This document shows positions 7,021-16,109 of a stretch of 64,000 nucleotides of DNA, one piece after another. The DNA is taken from the NCBI GenBank assembly GCA_024404915.1, contig JAKSPJ010000010.1, forward strand, positions 1-64,000. The letters are read 5' to 3'. This DNA is from Oscillospiraceae bacterium (GTDB lineage: Bacteria > Bacillota > Clostridia > Oscillospirales > Ruminococcaceae). The notes beneath the pieces are model-generated. The model saw nothing but the letters and a program-made list of their open reading frames with translations. It made no database searches and had not been told where the DNA came from. Numbering within the stretch: position 1 is the first letter of the stretch; each line of letters opens with the position of its first letter. The position numbers and the translations under genes are program-made.

Positions 7021-7860
7021 TTATAGTTTTTGATTTGCATATCTGGAGGTAAAGTGAAAAATCCAGTCTGCAAAAAATCCGTCTGCACTTGTTTTTTCAG
7101 ACAGGAATCCGCCTTTTTCCTGAATTACCTGTACAACCTCCGGCTGTGCATCCTTCGGACAGCCGCACCAATCTGCTGACTTCAGCATAGCGATATCATT
7201 ATCAAAATCACCGCTGGCACCAAATACCGTTCCCAGTGGCAATTGTTTCCGCAATGCTTCCAAAGCAGTGCCCTTATTCGTATTCTCAGGCAGGATTTCA
7301 AGAAAGCATGTATGAGATCTGGTAAAGCTGACACCGTGAAAATCAGCTCCTGCTATATACTCCTGCATTCTGGAAATATCCTCAGGAGCACCTGCAAACA
7401 ATGCCTTCAGCATAGTATGGGGTTCCATATCGGAAAGATTGCGAAACACAATGGGAATATGGGTTATTTCCAGATGACGGCGTTCATACGCTCCGTCCTG
7501 AATCACATACACGCCGGAAAGATCCAGCACCTCTGCCCCCACAGAAGGAAAAGCAGACATCAGCTCCCGAATGTAATCCCCCACCCCAACGGGCAGATTC
7601 TTTTTGAAAGTACATTCGCCCGCAGCAGTGTCAAAAGTGATCGGACCGTTATACAGCACAACAGGAAAATCCGGCTTTATGAGTGCTATAATCTCCTCTG
7701 ATGCCTGATAGCCACGCCCGGTGGCAAAGCTGAGTTTTCCTCCCTTTGCACGAAAATCCGCTATGGCTGCAGCATCTTGCGGAGAAATCGTTTTTTCAGG
7801 AGTCAGCAATGTTCCGTCCAGGTCTGTCAGAAGTGCAAGATTGGCATATGGTTTATTCAT
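7021..7860 (-). CDS. HAD-superfamily Cof-type phosphatase
   Basis: A protein of 279 residues. Motif I is DLDGTLL near residue 13, motif II lies in SFATGR, and motif IV is GASGDFDNDIAML near the C-terminus, with a large C2-type cap between. Cof/YbjI-type enzymes dephosphorylate sugar phosphates or cofactor phosphates in the cytosol; the substrate cannot be read from the sequence. The start at 7860 has AGGAGGGG upstream, and that site overlaps the stop codon of the DUF2344 gene 10 bases before. It is the last gene of the radical SAM operon. Confidence 0.88.
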   Translation of the reverse strand: MNKPYANLALLTDLDGTLLTPEKTISPQDAAAIADFRAKGGKLSFATGRGYQASEEIIALIKPDFPVVLYNGPITFDTAAGECTFKKNLPVGVGDYIRELMSAFPSVGAEVLDLSGVYVIQDGAYERRHLEITHIPIVFRNLSDMEPHTMLKALFAGAPEDISRMQEYIAGADFHGVSFTRSHTCFLEILPENTNKGTALEALRKQLPLGTVFGASGDFDNDIAMLKSADWCGCPKDAQPEVVQVIQEKGGFLSEKTSADGFFADWIFHFTSRYANQKL

Positions 7861-7870
7861 ATTACCCCTC

Positions 7871-8551
7871 CTATATAAAATCGCTTCCGTCAGCACACAG
7901 GATCGCCAAGCGCTCGGCATGAAGCATGCCTGCATGAAGACCTGTACCATTTTCTTCCAGATACTTTACAAAAGCATCCATCAGCAGACCAGGATTGACA
8001 TTCACAGATGTACCGGCAGGCATTCGCAGCTTCAGCCAGATACCATTTGACACTGTCTGTGTATCCAGAATCTGCGCCTGGGGTTTCAGGTCAATCTGAG
8101 ACATGCCTCGCTTTGTCTTTTTCTCCACCTGAATTTCCGGCTGGGCAATGAAGGCGTCCCAAGCAGCACGCATTTTCTCTGAAGAGATCGTTTCATCTGC
8201 GCAATCCAGCTGTACCGCATATTCTGCAAACGCAATTTCTGTATGCTTGAGAACAGGCGCAGCGACCTTTTTCAGCTGTAAATCAGGGGGAAGGACACGG
8301 TTTAACCGTTCCATTGCCTCTTCCATGGACATATCGCCATCAATTCTGAAATCCATGCACTCACAGCCGCTTTCATATCCAAGTGACAGCGCAAGAGGAA
8401 ACATCAGATATGCATGGGGATTGAATCCCTCTGTAAACCAAATCGGTACGCCCGCTCGGCGAAATGCACGCTGCATGCAGCGCATTAAATCCAGATGAGA
8501 AATATACTTTGCTCGTCTGCGTTTTTCAAATGTGGCTCGAACCGGAACCAT
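7871..8551 (-). CDS. Radical SAM-linked protein, DUF2344 (TIGR03936) family
   Basis: A protein of 226 residues with the family opening FEKRRRAKYISHLDLMRCMQ and the conserved FTEGFNPHAYLMFPLALSLG. Members are found beside, or fused to, B12-binding radical SAM proteins of the TIGR03960 family; that partner is present at 9007. The pair is thought to act on RNA or protein, but no reaction is established. The AAGGAGG site before 8551 supports the start. Two genes of the same operon, a DUF2500-like membrane protein and a HAD phosphatase, flank it. Confidence 0.88.
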   Translation of the reverse strand: MVPVRATFEKRRRAKYISHLDLMRCMQRAFRRAGVPIWFTEGFNPHAYLMFPLALSLGYESGCECMDFRIDGDMSMEEAMERLNRVLPPDLQLKKVAAPVLKHTEIAFAEYAVQLDCADETISSEKMRAAWDAFIAQPEIQVEKKTKRGMSQIDLKPQAQILDTQTVSNGIWLKLRMPAGTSVNVNPGLLMDAFVKYLEENGTGLHAGMLHAERLAILCADGSDFI

Positions 8552-8569
8552 GGCTGTACCCTCCTTATT

Positions 8570-8965
8570 TTACCATTGACTTGGAATATAATCTACAAAT
8601 GTTGTGCCCTGATAGGTTAATATGCCGGTATCACCTTCAGCAAGCTGATTGTATACCTCACTTTTTACGGACAGTTCCATCATTTCTGTGTTTTCTCCTT
8701 CAAAGGAAACATAATAAAAACGTGTCGGCGCATATGTGTGGGTTCTGTCATACGCAGCATTGGGATCTAAACGCTCAATAATACGCTTATAAATGACTTT
8801 TGCACGGATGGTTTTTCCGTTCAGTGTTTTTGGGGCCTGGGCATCAATATTCTTTTTGATTGCTGCAATAATCAGAACTACAGCAGCCGCAATAACCAAA
8901 AACATAACTGCAAAAATCACATATGTGGCAACTGAAGATATTCTGTCTGCTACTCCAATATCCAT
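8570..8965 (-). CDS. DUF2500-like membrane protein
   Basis: A protein of 131 residues with one transmembrane helix (about 12-36) and a C-terminal beta domain outside or inside the membrane. The signature YYVSFEGENTEMMELSV, then YNQLAEGDTGILTYQGTTF, fits the DUF2500 family, whose function is unknown. It sits between the two radical SAM-associated genes, 18 bases from the DUF2344 gene, so it is cotranscribed with them. A 172-residue protein at 50346 has the same plan (membrane segment followed by a beta domain ending in YxGT) and may be a distant relative. Confidence 0.7.
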   Translation of the reverse strand: MDIGVADRISSVATYVIFAVMFLVIAAAVVLIIAAIKKNIDAQAPKTLNGKTIRAKVIYKRIIERLDPNAAYDRTHTYAPTRFYYVSFEGENTEMMELSVKSEVYNQLAEGDTGILTYQGTTFVDYIPSQW

Positions 8966-9006
8966 TTTTCTCTCCTGTATTCAAGTATGATGTGTTTCAC
9001 TCTTCT

Positions 9007-10854
9007 TCAGACAAAACAGGGATGTCCTGTTTCCTTGGTCACGCCGCAGGCCGAGCATTTCAGACGGCAGTGCTGTGTTGTTTCAGCACGCTTCGCCTTT
9101 TCATTTTCCCGAATCAGGAAAGACTTATCAACAAAATAATCAATGTGATCCCAGGGGAAAATCTCATCGTATGTTCTTTCTCTGTTGGCGTAAAATTCCA
9201 CCGTCAGGCCATTGGCTTCCATTGCCTGCATCCACAAATCAAAGCGGAAATACTCTGACCATGCATCAAAGACACAGCCGCTCTTCCATGCATCATAAAT
9301 CACCTTGCACAATCTGCGGTCTCCCTTTGCAAGGACGGCCTCCAGAATGCTGGTGTCAGGAAAATGCCAGCTGGCACGAATCCGCTTATGGCCACGTACC
9401 GCTTCTTCCAGAACACTTTGTTTATGCGCAATCATTTCACGGGTATCCTGGGGATGAAACTCAAAAGGTGTAAAGGGCTTCGGCACAAAGGTTGCTACAG
9501 AACAGGAAATCTGTACCGGTTTTCCCTTCGGACGCTGCTCCATTTCATAGAACATATCTACCACACGCTGGGCAAGCTCGATAATACCCCGAATGTCATC
9601 ATCCGTTTCTGTGGGCAGTCCCATCATAAAATACAGCTTAACAGAGGTTTGTCCGCCCTGAAACGCAATTTTACAGGTTCGCATCAATTCTTCCTCTGTG
9701 ACATTTTTATTAATGACATCACGGAGACGCTGTGTGCCTGCCTCCGGCGCAAATGTCAGGCCGCTGCTTCTCACACGGCGAAGACGATTCATCAGACCGG
9801 TGCTGAAATTATCTACACGGAGAGACGGCAGGCTCAGATTAATATGCTCATTCTCAGTAAAGGTCAGCAGGCCATCCATCATTTCTTCTATTTTGGAATG
9901 GTCTGAAGTGGAAAGCGAACACAAGGACAACTCATCATATCCGGTATTGTCAATGAGTTTTTTCGACTGTTTGCAAATGGTTTCCGGCATCTTTTCACGG
10001 AAGGGGCGGTACAAAAAACCTGCCTGGCAGAATCTGCATCCACGGAGACAGCCACGCAATACTTCTGTTACAGCACGGTCATGGACGATTTCTGCGAAGG
10101 GAACAACAAATTCTTCCGGAGATGGGCATGCGTCAAAATTATCAATGATACGCTTCTTTACCACTGCAGGCGCACCGCATTTCGGCGTTACGGATTGAAT
10201 TGTGCCGTCCGCATTGTATTGGATATCATAAAGAGATGGCACATAGACACCCTGAATCTGTGCGGCTGCCTGAAGAAATGCGCTGCGTGTTGCACCTGCA
10301 TCACGCATTTTAACATACAAATCCATGACTTCAAGGTCTACTTCTTCACCCTCGCCAATGAAAAATAAATCAATAAAATCTGCGATGGGTTCCGGATTAC
10401 ATGCACAAGAACCGCCTGCACAGACAATGGGAGAAATGTTCTCACCACGGTCTTTCTGCCAGACAGGCACTCCAGCCAGATCCAGCATATTCAGAATGTT
10501 TGTATAGCACAATTCATAGCCAAGGGTAAAGCCTATAAAATCAAAATCCCTGATTGGCTCAAGACTCTCCAGCGCATACAGCGGCAGCTGGTTTTCACGC
10601 ATCAAAGTTTCAAAATCCTCATCCGGAGCAAAAACACGCTCGCACCAGTATTCCGGACGCTGATTGATGACAGAATAAAGGACCTTCATGCCCAGATTGC
10701 TCATTCCCACATCATAGCGATCCGGGAAACAAAAAGCAAATCTTGCCTTTACATCTTCAGGATTCTTCATGATACTGCCCATTTCACCGCCGATATAACG
10801 TGCAGGTTTCTGCACATTCAGTAAAAGTGGTTCGATTTTCTCAAAGAGATTCAT
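9007..10854 (-). CDS. B12-binding-domain radical SAM protein, TIGR03960 family
   Basis: A protein of 615 residues. An N-terminal B12-binding-like Rossmann domain (about 20-180) is followed by the radical SAM core with the iron-sulfur motif C269-C273-C276 (RGCLRGCRFCQAGF), SLSTSDH and LSLPSLRVDNF. The C-terminus carries a separate Cys cluster (CRLKCSACG and HPC) that may bind metal. It heads an operon with the DUF2344 partner. The reaction is unknown; RNA modification has been suggested for the family from domain similarity to MiaB and from fusion with RNase G-type genes. Confidence 0.92.
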   Translation of the reverse strand: MNLFEKIEPLLLNVQKPARYIGGEMGSIMKNPEDVKARFAFCFPDRYDVGMSNLGMKVLYSVINQRPEYWCERVFAPDEDFETLMRENQLPLYALESLEPIRDFDFIGFTLGYELCYTNILNMLDLAGVPVWQKDRGENISPIVCAGGSCACNPEPIADFIDLFFIGEGEEVDLEVMDLYVKMRDAGATRSAFLQAAAQIQGVYVPSLYDIQYNADGTIQSVTPKCGAPAVVKKRIIDNFDACPSPEEFVVPFAEIVHDRAVTEVLRGCLRGCRFCQAGFLYRPFREKMPETICKQSKKLIDNTGYDELSLCSLSTSDHSKIEEMMDGLLTFTENEHINLSLPSLRVDNFSTGLMNRLRRVRSSGLTFAPEAGTQRLRDVINKNVTEEELMRTCKIAFQGGQTSVKLYFMMGLPTETDDDIRGIIELAQRVVDMFYEMEQRPKGKPVQISCSVATFVPKPFTPFEFHPQDTREMIAHKQSVLEEAVRGHKRIRASWHFPDTSILEAVLAKGDRRLCKVIYDAWKSGCVFDAWSEYFRFDLWMQAMEANGLTVEFYANRERTYDEIFPWDHIDYFVDKSFLIRENEKAKRAETTQHCRLKCSACGVTKETGHPCFV

Positions 10855-10918
10855 TCTTTCAACCGCCTTTCAGTAAAAGTCTTAATCCAATCGTGCGTTT
10901 TAATCAGGAAATATGTAC

Positions 10919-10950
10919 GGCAATACCGCACAGCTTGGTGCGGTATTGCC
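10919..10950. repeat. Short palindromic repeat with MITE-type ends
   Basis: GGCAATACCGCAC and GTGCGGTATTGCC form a perfect 13-bp stem around 6 bases. The arm equals the left terminal repeat of the element at 41286-41457. It lies between the U32 peptidase stop and the radical SAM gene, where it may act as a terminator. Confidence 0.8.
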
Positions 10951-10976
10951 TCGTTATTATATTCGTTTCAGGCTGC

Positions 10977-12197
10977 TCATTTGCCGCAGATTGCCTTACG
11001 CACAAATGCACCAGCGGGAATCGCTTCTTCACATGCCATAGAGCAATCCATTACTGCATGATTCGCTGCTCCTATGGAAACACCCTCACCATCCTGCAAA
11101 TCGTTCACCTGCAGAACAAGAGGCTTTCGCTTCGGCATCAGGATCTCAACGGTATCCCCGGCAAAAAAACGGTTCCGCTGACTGATGTACAGTCTGCCCT
11201 TTTCCTGCCTCTGTACAATGCCCACGACTTCGTAATCCCGGATATATCCATTCTCTTCCTGCCAGATTAAATCCTTTCTCTGGCCAAATGCAAAGCCGCA
11301 GGTATAAGGTCTGTGGCTGACATTGTTCAGCTCATCTTTGACCCAATCCGGCACTGGCTGGGAATCTTCACAGAAAATGCTGTCAATCGCCATACGATAA
11401 GCATTGGAAACACCAGCCACATAGTAAGCGGCTTTGGCTCTGCCTTCAATCTTGAAAGAGTCCACGCCTGCATCTGCAAGTTCTTTCAGATATGGCATCA
11501 GGCACAAATCCTTGGCATTCAGGATATAACTGCCATCTTCATCCTCGCAAATCGGAAAATACTCCCCCGGCCGCTTTTCTTCCATCAAGGCATACTTCCA
11601 GCGGCAGGACTGGGCACAGGCACCACGATTGGCATCTCTGCCTGTCAGATATTCCGAAAGAAGGCATCTGCCGGAAACGCTCATGCACATTGCGCCATGA
11701 ACAAACACTTCAATCTCCAGTTCCTTCGGAGTTTTTGCACGTATTTCTGCAATTTCTGCAATGGAAAGCTCTCTGGCAAGCACAACTCTCTTTACGCCCA
11801 TATCCCACAGGGCATTGGCTGTTTCATAGTTCACAACACCAGTCTGAGTGGATGCATGCACAGCCAGATTCGGTGCAAGCTTTGCTGTCCTGGTAATGAT
11901 ACCAAGATCCGCTGCAATGATGGCATCAATGCCGCATGATTCTATCGTCTCCAAAAAGGAAGGAAAGGCATTCGTCTCCGCATTTCTTGGAAGTACATTT
12001 GCTGTCAAATATACTTTGACACCTTTATCATGCGCCATTGCTACAGCACGGCGCAGCTCATCCGGATTGAAGTTTTTGGATGCTGCACGCATGCCGTATT
12101 CCTTCGCTCCCACATAAACCGCATCCGCACCGTACTGCAGTGCCGCTTCAAAGCATTCCATATCGCCTGCAGGACACAACAACTCCGGCTTAACCAT
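10977..12197 (-). CDS. Peptidase U32 family protein, tRNA hydroxylation (TrhP-like)
   Basis: A protein of 406 residues opening with PELLCPAGDMECFEAALQYG. It has the family motif EVFVHGAMCMSVSGRCLLS and the Cys set C171, C178, C194 and C198, proposed to hold an iron-sulfur cluster. Bacterial TrhP/YrrO-type U32 proteins are needed for prephenate-dependent 5-hydroxyuridine formation at tRNA position 34, and RlhA hydroxylates 23S rRNA; family naming as a peptidase is historical. The ATG at 12197 overlaps the mltG stop by 8 bases, so translation is coupled. The mltG-U32 order is also found in Bacillus. Confidence 0.88.
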   Translation of the reverse strand: MVKPELLCPAGDMECFEAALQYGADAVYVGAKEYGMRAASKNFNPDELRRAVAMAHDKGVKVYLTANVLPRNAETNAFPSFLETIESCGIDAIIAADLGIITRTAKLAPNLAVHASTQTGVVNYETANALWDMGVKRVVLARELSIAEIAEIRAKTPKELEIEVFVHGAMCMSVSGRCLLSEYLTGRDANRGACAQSCRWKYALMEEKRPGEYFPICEDEDGSYILNAKDLCLMPYLKELADAGVDSFKIEGRAKAAYYVAGVSNAYRMAIDSIFCEDSQPVPDWVKDELNNVSHRPYTCGFAFGQRKDLIWQEENGYIRDYEVVGIVQRQEKGRLYISQRNRFFAGDTVEILMPKRKPLVLQVNDLQDGEGVSIGAANHAVMDCSMACEEAIPAGAFVRKAICGK

Positions 12198-13641
12198 TCG
12201 GGTTTTCTCCGTTTGCTGCTGCGTTGGCTGCCTCATATTCTCTCTGAACACGAGCAAGGTTCTCTTCGTGCTGCTGGAGTGTATCGGCGTAGTAAATCTG
12301 CTTGGTGTCGATATTTGCATTGAAGAAATAGTGTGTGCTCTGGGTCGGATACAGGACCGCTTCAATTGCATCCTTTCCAGGATTGTTGATGGCTCCTGGC
12401 GGCAGACCAGCACCTTCATAGGTGTTGTAAGCAGTCAGCATCGGCTCATTGTTAACCTCCAGATTCGGTGCAATGACATCACGGGAATATTTCTTTGTCG
12501 GGTCAGATTCCAGCTTCGGGAACAAAGCCGGGCTGTGAAGACGATTCCAGAAGATACCCGCTACCATTTTCATGGAATCCAGTGTCGGAGCCTCGCCCTG
12601 TACGATAGATGCCAGAGTTACAACCTGGTCAAGGGTCATGCCAAGTTCATCCATCTTGCGGTAATCGCCATCGGAAATCTTGGAATCGAAGTTTGCATAA
12701 ATCTTCTGAGCAACAATGTTCGGATCTTCATTGATGTAGAACTCGTAGGTATCCGGGAAGCAGTAGCCCTCCATCTGCTGGAATTTCAGCGGATTCTTAT
12801 CGGAAAGATGATTCTCAAACTCATAGCCGAAGCCGCCGCTGTTGAAATAGAAGAGGAACTTTTCTGCATTACAGATTTCATTCTCCTGCAAAGTACGGGC
12901 ACAGTCAAGCAAGTTGCTGCCTTCACGGAAGTACACACGGGCAGGCTCACGTTCATCTTCGTAATTCTTGCAAAGCTCCTCAATCATGGATTCATAGGAC
13001 ATGGATGCACTGATAACGTGTTCACCTGCAATATACTTACTGTCCTTTCCATTCATTCGGGAAACCAGACGGAACATCTGGGGCAGTGAAATCATATCTT
13101 CATCCACAAGCTGCTGTGCAATGGATGTCACTGTTGCACCTTCCGGGATATTGATAATCTTATCCTGTACATCCTTGTCGATGCCGTACATCTCTTTTGC
13201 CACTGCCAGAATCGTGACGGACAATACAGAGGAAGAGGCAAGAATCAATGCCAGCAGAACCAACGTACAGGAGAGTTTTCTGGTCTTCTTGCGCTTGCGG
13301 CGCTTTCTCTTCTGCTTAATGGGTCTGCCCCACTCGTCAAACTGGGACTCTTCTTCCGCAAGGTCAGCCAGCTCCTGTTCGATAGTGCGCTTCTTCGGTT
13401 TCTTCTTCTTCTTTTTCGTTTTTTTTCTGGCAGGTTTCGGCTTTGCCTCAGAAAGGGGCTTCGGTACTTCTTCAGCCTTGGATTCTGCGGAAGCTGTCTC
13501 AGAAGCACCTTCTGTCTCTGCAATCATCGCATCCAGATCATTCATGGCTGCTTCCATTGCATTTTCTGAGGCTGCCACTGCATCTGCGGTGCTGTTCTCA
13601 GCAGCAGTATCCTGTATCTCTTTCTTTTCGTTATCTGACAT
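12190..13641 (-). CDS. mltG: Endolytic murein transglycosylase MltG
   Basis: A protein of 483 residues. The N-terminal 130 residues are cytosolic and highly charged (Ala/Glu-rich, then a Lys/Arg-rich stretch), followed by a transmembrane helix (about 137-162) and the YceG-like domain outside. The motif ASIVQGEA carries the conserved catalytic Glu, and GLPPGAINNPGKDAIEAVLY is the family's C-terminal signature. MltG cuts nascent glycan strands and sets their length. The start at 13641 has GGAGG upstream and overlaps the folate gene by 11 bases. The long basic cytosolic tail is longer than in the E. coli protein and is typical of Clostridia. Confidence 0.92.
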   Translation of the reverse strand: MSDNEKKEIQDTAAENSTADAVAASENAMEAAMNDLDAMIAETEGASETASAESKAEEVPKPLSEAKPKPARKKTKKKKKKPKKRTIEQELADLAEEESQFDEWGRPIKQKRKRRKRKKTRKLSCTLVLLALILASSSVLSVTILAVAKEMYGIDKDVQDKIINIPEGATVTSIAQQLVDEDMISLPQMFRLVSRMNGKDSKYIAGEHVISASMSYESMIEELCKNYEDEREPARVYFREGSNLLDCARTLQENEICNAEKFLFYFNSGGFGYEFENHLSDKNPLKFQQMEGYCFPDTYEFYINEDPNIVAQKIYANFDSKISDGDYRKMDELGMTLDQVVTLASIVQGEAPTLDSMKMVAGIFWNRLHSPALFPKLESDPTKKYSRDVIAPNLEVNNEPMLTAYNTYEGAGLPPGAINNPGKDAIEAVLYPTQSTHYFFNANIDTKQIYYADTLQQHEENLARVQREYEAANAAANGENPNG

Positions 13642-14218
13642 AAAAATCCTCCGTAACTTGTTCCGTAACGCAGAAAAGAAGCGTTTTATCATATGCATCA
13701 TGCGGCAGATGCTCCTGCCTGCATTCTGCATAACAAATACCAATAGTATGGAGCTGACAGCTAGAAAGGAAACGGTCATAATAGCCGCCTCCGGCCCCTA
13801 AGCGATATCCCTCTGAATCATACGCCAGCATGGGTACAATCATCAGCGTATCCTGATTTGCTGTCATCAGACGTTCCTCGGATATCGGTGGGACAGGAAT
13901 GTGGTATGCACCGTCCTGCAATTCCGCCAGGGCATCCAGCCGATAGAACTGCATTTCATGTTTTTTTGTATCACAAACCGGTAAACCCAATTGTTTTCCG
14001 TCTTTCAGAATCCGCTCCAGAAGCGGATATGTATTGATTTCATGCGGCATGGAAACATATGCGAACACCTGCCGGCATTTCTGATACAAAGGATGACTGC
14101 ATACACCCTGCATAATTTTCTCATCCGCAGCGAAGCGCTGTTCCACTGTCATATTTCTGCGCAGCTTCAGCATTTCTTTGCGCAGTGTCTGTTTTTGCTC
14201 CTGTATCTGAAAGCTCAT
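13631..14218 (-). CDS. 5-formyltetrahydrofolate cyclo-ligase
   Basis: A protein of 195 residues converting 5-formyl-THF to 5,10-methenyl-THF with ATP in the cytosol. The N-terminal basic helix (KQTLRKEMLKLRRNM) and the nucleotide and folate loop YRLGAGGGYYDRFL are both clear. Overlaps of 4 bases with the DJ-1 gene (ATGA at 14215) and 11 bases with mltG show tight coupling in one operon, an order that does not by itself imply a joint pathway. Confidence 0.93.
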   Translation of the reverse strand: MSFQIQEQKQTLRKEMLKLRRNMTVEQRFAADEKIMQGVCSHPLYQKCRQVFAYVSMPHEINTYPLLERILKDGKQLGLPVCDTKKHEMQFYRLDALAELQDGAYHIPVPPISEERLMTANQDTLMIVPMLAYDSEGYRLGAGGGYYDRFLSSCQLHTIGICYAECRQEHLPHDAYDKTLLFCVTEQVTEDFYVR

Positions 14219-14760
14219 GAATGATAAACCATCGATGCAGCCAGCTGTTCCTTCTTTTCACTGCCGCAGAGTGCCTCCACCAGAAGCAGCGAGAAATCCA
14301 TGGCAGCACCCGGGCCTTTGCCGGTAATGATTTTTCCATCACGAACTGCTGACTGATCTGCACTGATGCAGCCTGTCATGCGGGTTTCAAAACCAGGATA
14401 GCATACAGCCTTCTTTCCCTTTAACAGTCCCATATCTCCCAGAACAGAAGGTGCTGCACAGATTGCTGTCACAAAGCGGTCATGGGAAAAAGCATACATT
14501 ACGGCAGATTTCACAGCTTCACTCTCACCCAGATGAAGTGTACCCGGCATACCGCCAGGGAGAACCACCATTTCCAGGGAATCATTCAGCTGAACCTCAT
14601 TCTCCGTCATATCTGCTGTAATTGAAATGCCGTGGGAACCTGTAATCACCTTACTGCCCACACCAACAGTAATAACCTGCTTTCCTGCTCTCCGCAGACA
14701 ATCCACAGGTGTCAGGGCTTCGATTTCTTCACAGCCTTCTGCAAGAAACACATAAATCAT
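14215..14760 (-). CDS. DJ-1/PfpI family protein
   Basis: A protein of 181 residues with the DJ-1 fold: MIYVFLAEGCEEIEALTPVD at the N-terminus supplies the conserved Glu, VLPGGMPGT the nucleotide-like loop and AICAAPSVLG the reactive Cys at the nucleophile elbow. Relatives act as glyoxalases, deglycases or stress chaperones; the activity here is not resolved. The start at 14760 is chosen for its CGGAGGA site; the upstream in-frame ATG has none. It is the first gene of the DJ-1, cyclo-ligase, mltG, U32 operon. Confidence 0.9.
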   Translation of the reverse strand: MIYVFLAEGCEEIEALTPVDCLRRAGKQVITVGVGSKVITGSHGISITADMTENEVQLNDSLEMVVLPGGMPGTLHLGESEAVKSAVMYAFSHDRFVTAICAAPSVLGDMGLLKGKKAVCYPGFETRMTGCISADQSAVRDGKIITGKGPGAAMDFSLLLVEALCGSEKKEQLAASMVYHS

Positions 14761-14802
14761 ATTATTCCTCCGTTTTCGGATATATTCATTACATATCATG
14801 TT

Positions 14803-14831
14803 ATTATACCATGAATTCCCGATAAAGTCAA
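14803..14831 (-). promoter_or_regulatory. Promoter of the DJ-1/folate/mltG/U32 operon
   Basis: Minus strand TTGACT (14826-14831), 17 bases, TATAAT (14803-14808). Confidence 0.8.
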
Positions 14832-14880
14832 GGCGGCAATAGGGATTCCTGACAAGTATAACATTTGACAGTATGTCAGA

Positions 14881-15123
14881 TTAAGACTTATGGGAACGTG
14901 CCTTATTTTCAAGGCGCTCTGAAAAAGGACGCACCACCAGATACAGAAACATGCTGGAAACGAAGTAATCTGCAAGAAAAATGAGAATACGCAGAATCAG
15001 CATATGCACAAAATGGTAGGATACCCACAGTATACCGACAAAGACTGCAAGAAAGATTATCAATTGAATCATTGAAAATGCCTTGCCGATTCCGTCCTTT
15101 TCAGGTACATTTAAAAATTTCAT
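14881..15123 (-). CDS. Small two-helix membrane protein, 80 aa
   Basis: Unrecognised. Two hydrophobic helices (about 18-40 and 44-65) are followed by a basic tail. It starts 14 bases after the SGNH hydrolase stop, with AGGAG 8-9 bases before the ATG, so it is the third gene of the O-acetylation operon. A longer in-frame reading to 15168 would overlap the SGNH gene and has no ribosome site. Confidence 0.6.
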   Translation of the reverse strand: MKFLNVPEKDGIGKAFSMIQLIIFLAVFVGILWVSYHFVHMLILRILIFLADYFVSSMFLYLVVRPFSERLENKARSHKS

Positions 15124-15137
15124 ATTCTCTGCTCCTG

Positions 15138-16094
15138 TTATGGAATAATCACATTGGATTTCAGCCAATCAGACCATGCCGGATAATGCTTTGCGTAGGG
15201 ATGTGTTCCGTCACTTGTGTAATCCCCATTGAGATTGCCGTTTCCATCATCAAACAGATGATTTGCATCCAGATAGTAAGCATCCACTTCATTGGCGAGA
15301 TTCTTCAGTTCTGCATTAAAATTGTTAATGACAGTATTATTAACAACCTTGTCATTCATGGAACGATTTGCAGACACATGCAGATTAGACATAATATAAA
15401 TGACAGCATCCTGCTGTGCATTGCGAATGCGTTCAATCAGTGTACGATAATTATTGATCGTATAGGAAAAATCATTTCCCACTTCGTTGATTCCCAGCAT
15501 AATGTAAACCTTGCCGTATTTTTTTGCAGTCAGAGTCTGCTGGAAATTCTGTCCCTTTGTACCGGGTACTTCACTGGTACTCTTATCAATTTTATAGGTG
15601 GAAAGGCCCACTGTTGCATAGTAGGTTGCACCATCAATGGGAGCAAAGCTCGCAAGACCTACCATTCTGGAATCTCCCAGGAACAGTGCATCATCAAAGT
15701 AACCTTCAGGGGCATTTGTGGGAACACCATGCTCTACCGGCGCCGCCGCAGATGTTTCTGTGGTTTCTCCTGTGCTGTCAGCGTTTTCCGTTGTGGTCAT
15801 GACAGTCAGAGCTGTGGTTGTGGAGCCTGTGCTCTCAGAAGCGGTTGTTCCTGTTTCTGATGTCACAGTAGTTTCTGTGGCACTGGTCTCCATAGTAGTA
15901 GAGATGATAGTGGCGGTGGTTTCCGTGGTAACGGTGGTACTTGTCATATCAGTGAAACCGGAATCCTGCACCGGATTTTCTGCTGTCTGCTCCTGAGGCA
16001 AAGCGTTGTTCCAGATAAAGAATTTACCTGTCAGCAGAAACAGCACAACAAAAATAATTGCCAGAATATTATTTCTCATTTGTTCTTCTCTCAT
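15138..16094 (-). CDS. Membrane-anchored SGNH/GDSL hydrolase with Thr-rich linker
   Basis: A protein of 318 residues: an N-terminal signal anchor (8-27), a Thr/Ser-rich linker (about 50-118) and an extracellular SGNH domain. Block I is FLGDSRMVG with Ser142, block III is LGINEVGN, and block V is DGTHP with Asp295 and His298. Beside an MBOAT acyltransferase, such proteins work as the outside half of a polysaccharide or peptidoglycan O-acetylation system (compare PatA/PatB and AlgI/AlgJ). The substrate is unknown. The linker resembles that of the GH25 protein at 59873. Confidence 0.85.
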   Translation of the reverse strand: MREEQMRNNILAIIFVVLFLLTGKFFIWNNALPQEQTAENPVQDSGFTDMTSTTVTTETTATIISTTMETSATETTVTSETGTTASESTGSTTTALTVMTTTENADSTGETTETSAAAPVEHGVPTNAPEGYFDDALFLGDSRMVGLASFAPIDGATYYATVGLSTYKIDKSTSEVPGTKGQNFQQTLTAKKYGKVYIMLGINEVGNDFSYTINNYRTLIERIRNAQQDAVIYIMSNLHVSANRSMNDKVVNNTVINNFNAELKNLANEVDAYYLDANHLFDDGNGNLNGDYTSDGTHPYAKHYPAWSDWLKSNVIIP

Positions 16095-16109
16095 GTCTTT
16101 GTCCCCTTT

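Noticed and set aside
12197..12419. Upstream extension of the U32 peptidase frame
   Set aside because: It lies within mltG in another frame, has no ribosome site, and the family start PELLCPAGD is at the ATG at 12197.
15738..16000. Val/Ser-rich plus-strand ORF opposite the SGNH linker
   Set aside because: It mirrors the Thr-rich linker codons of the real minus-strand gene.
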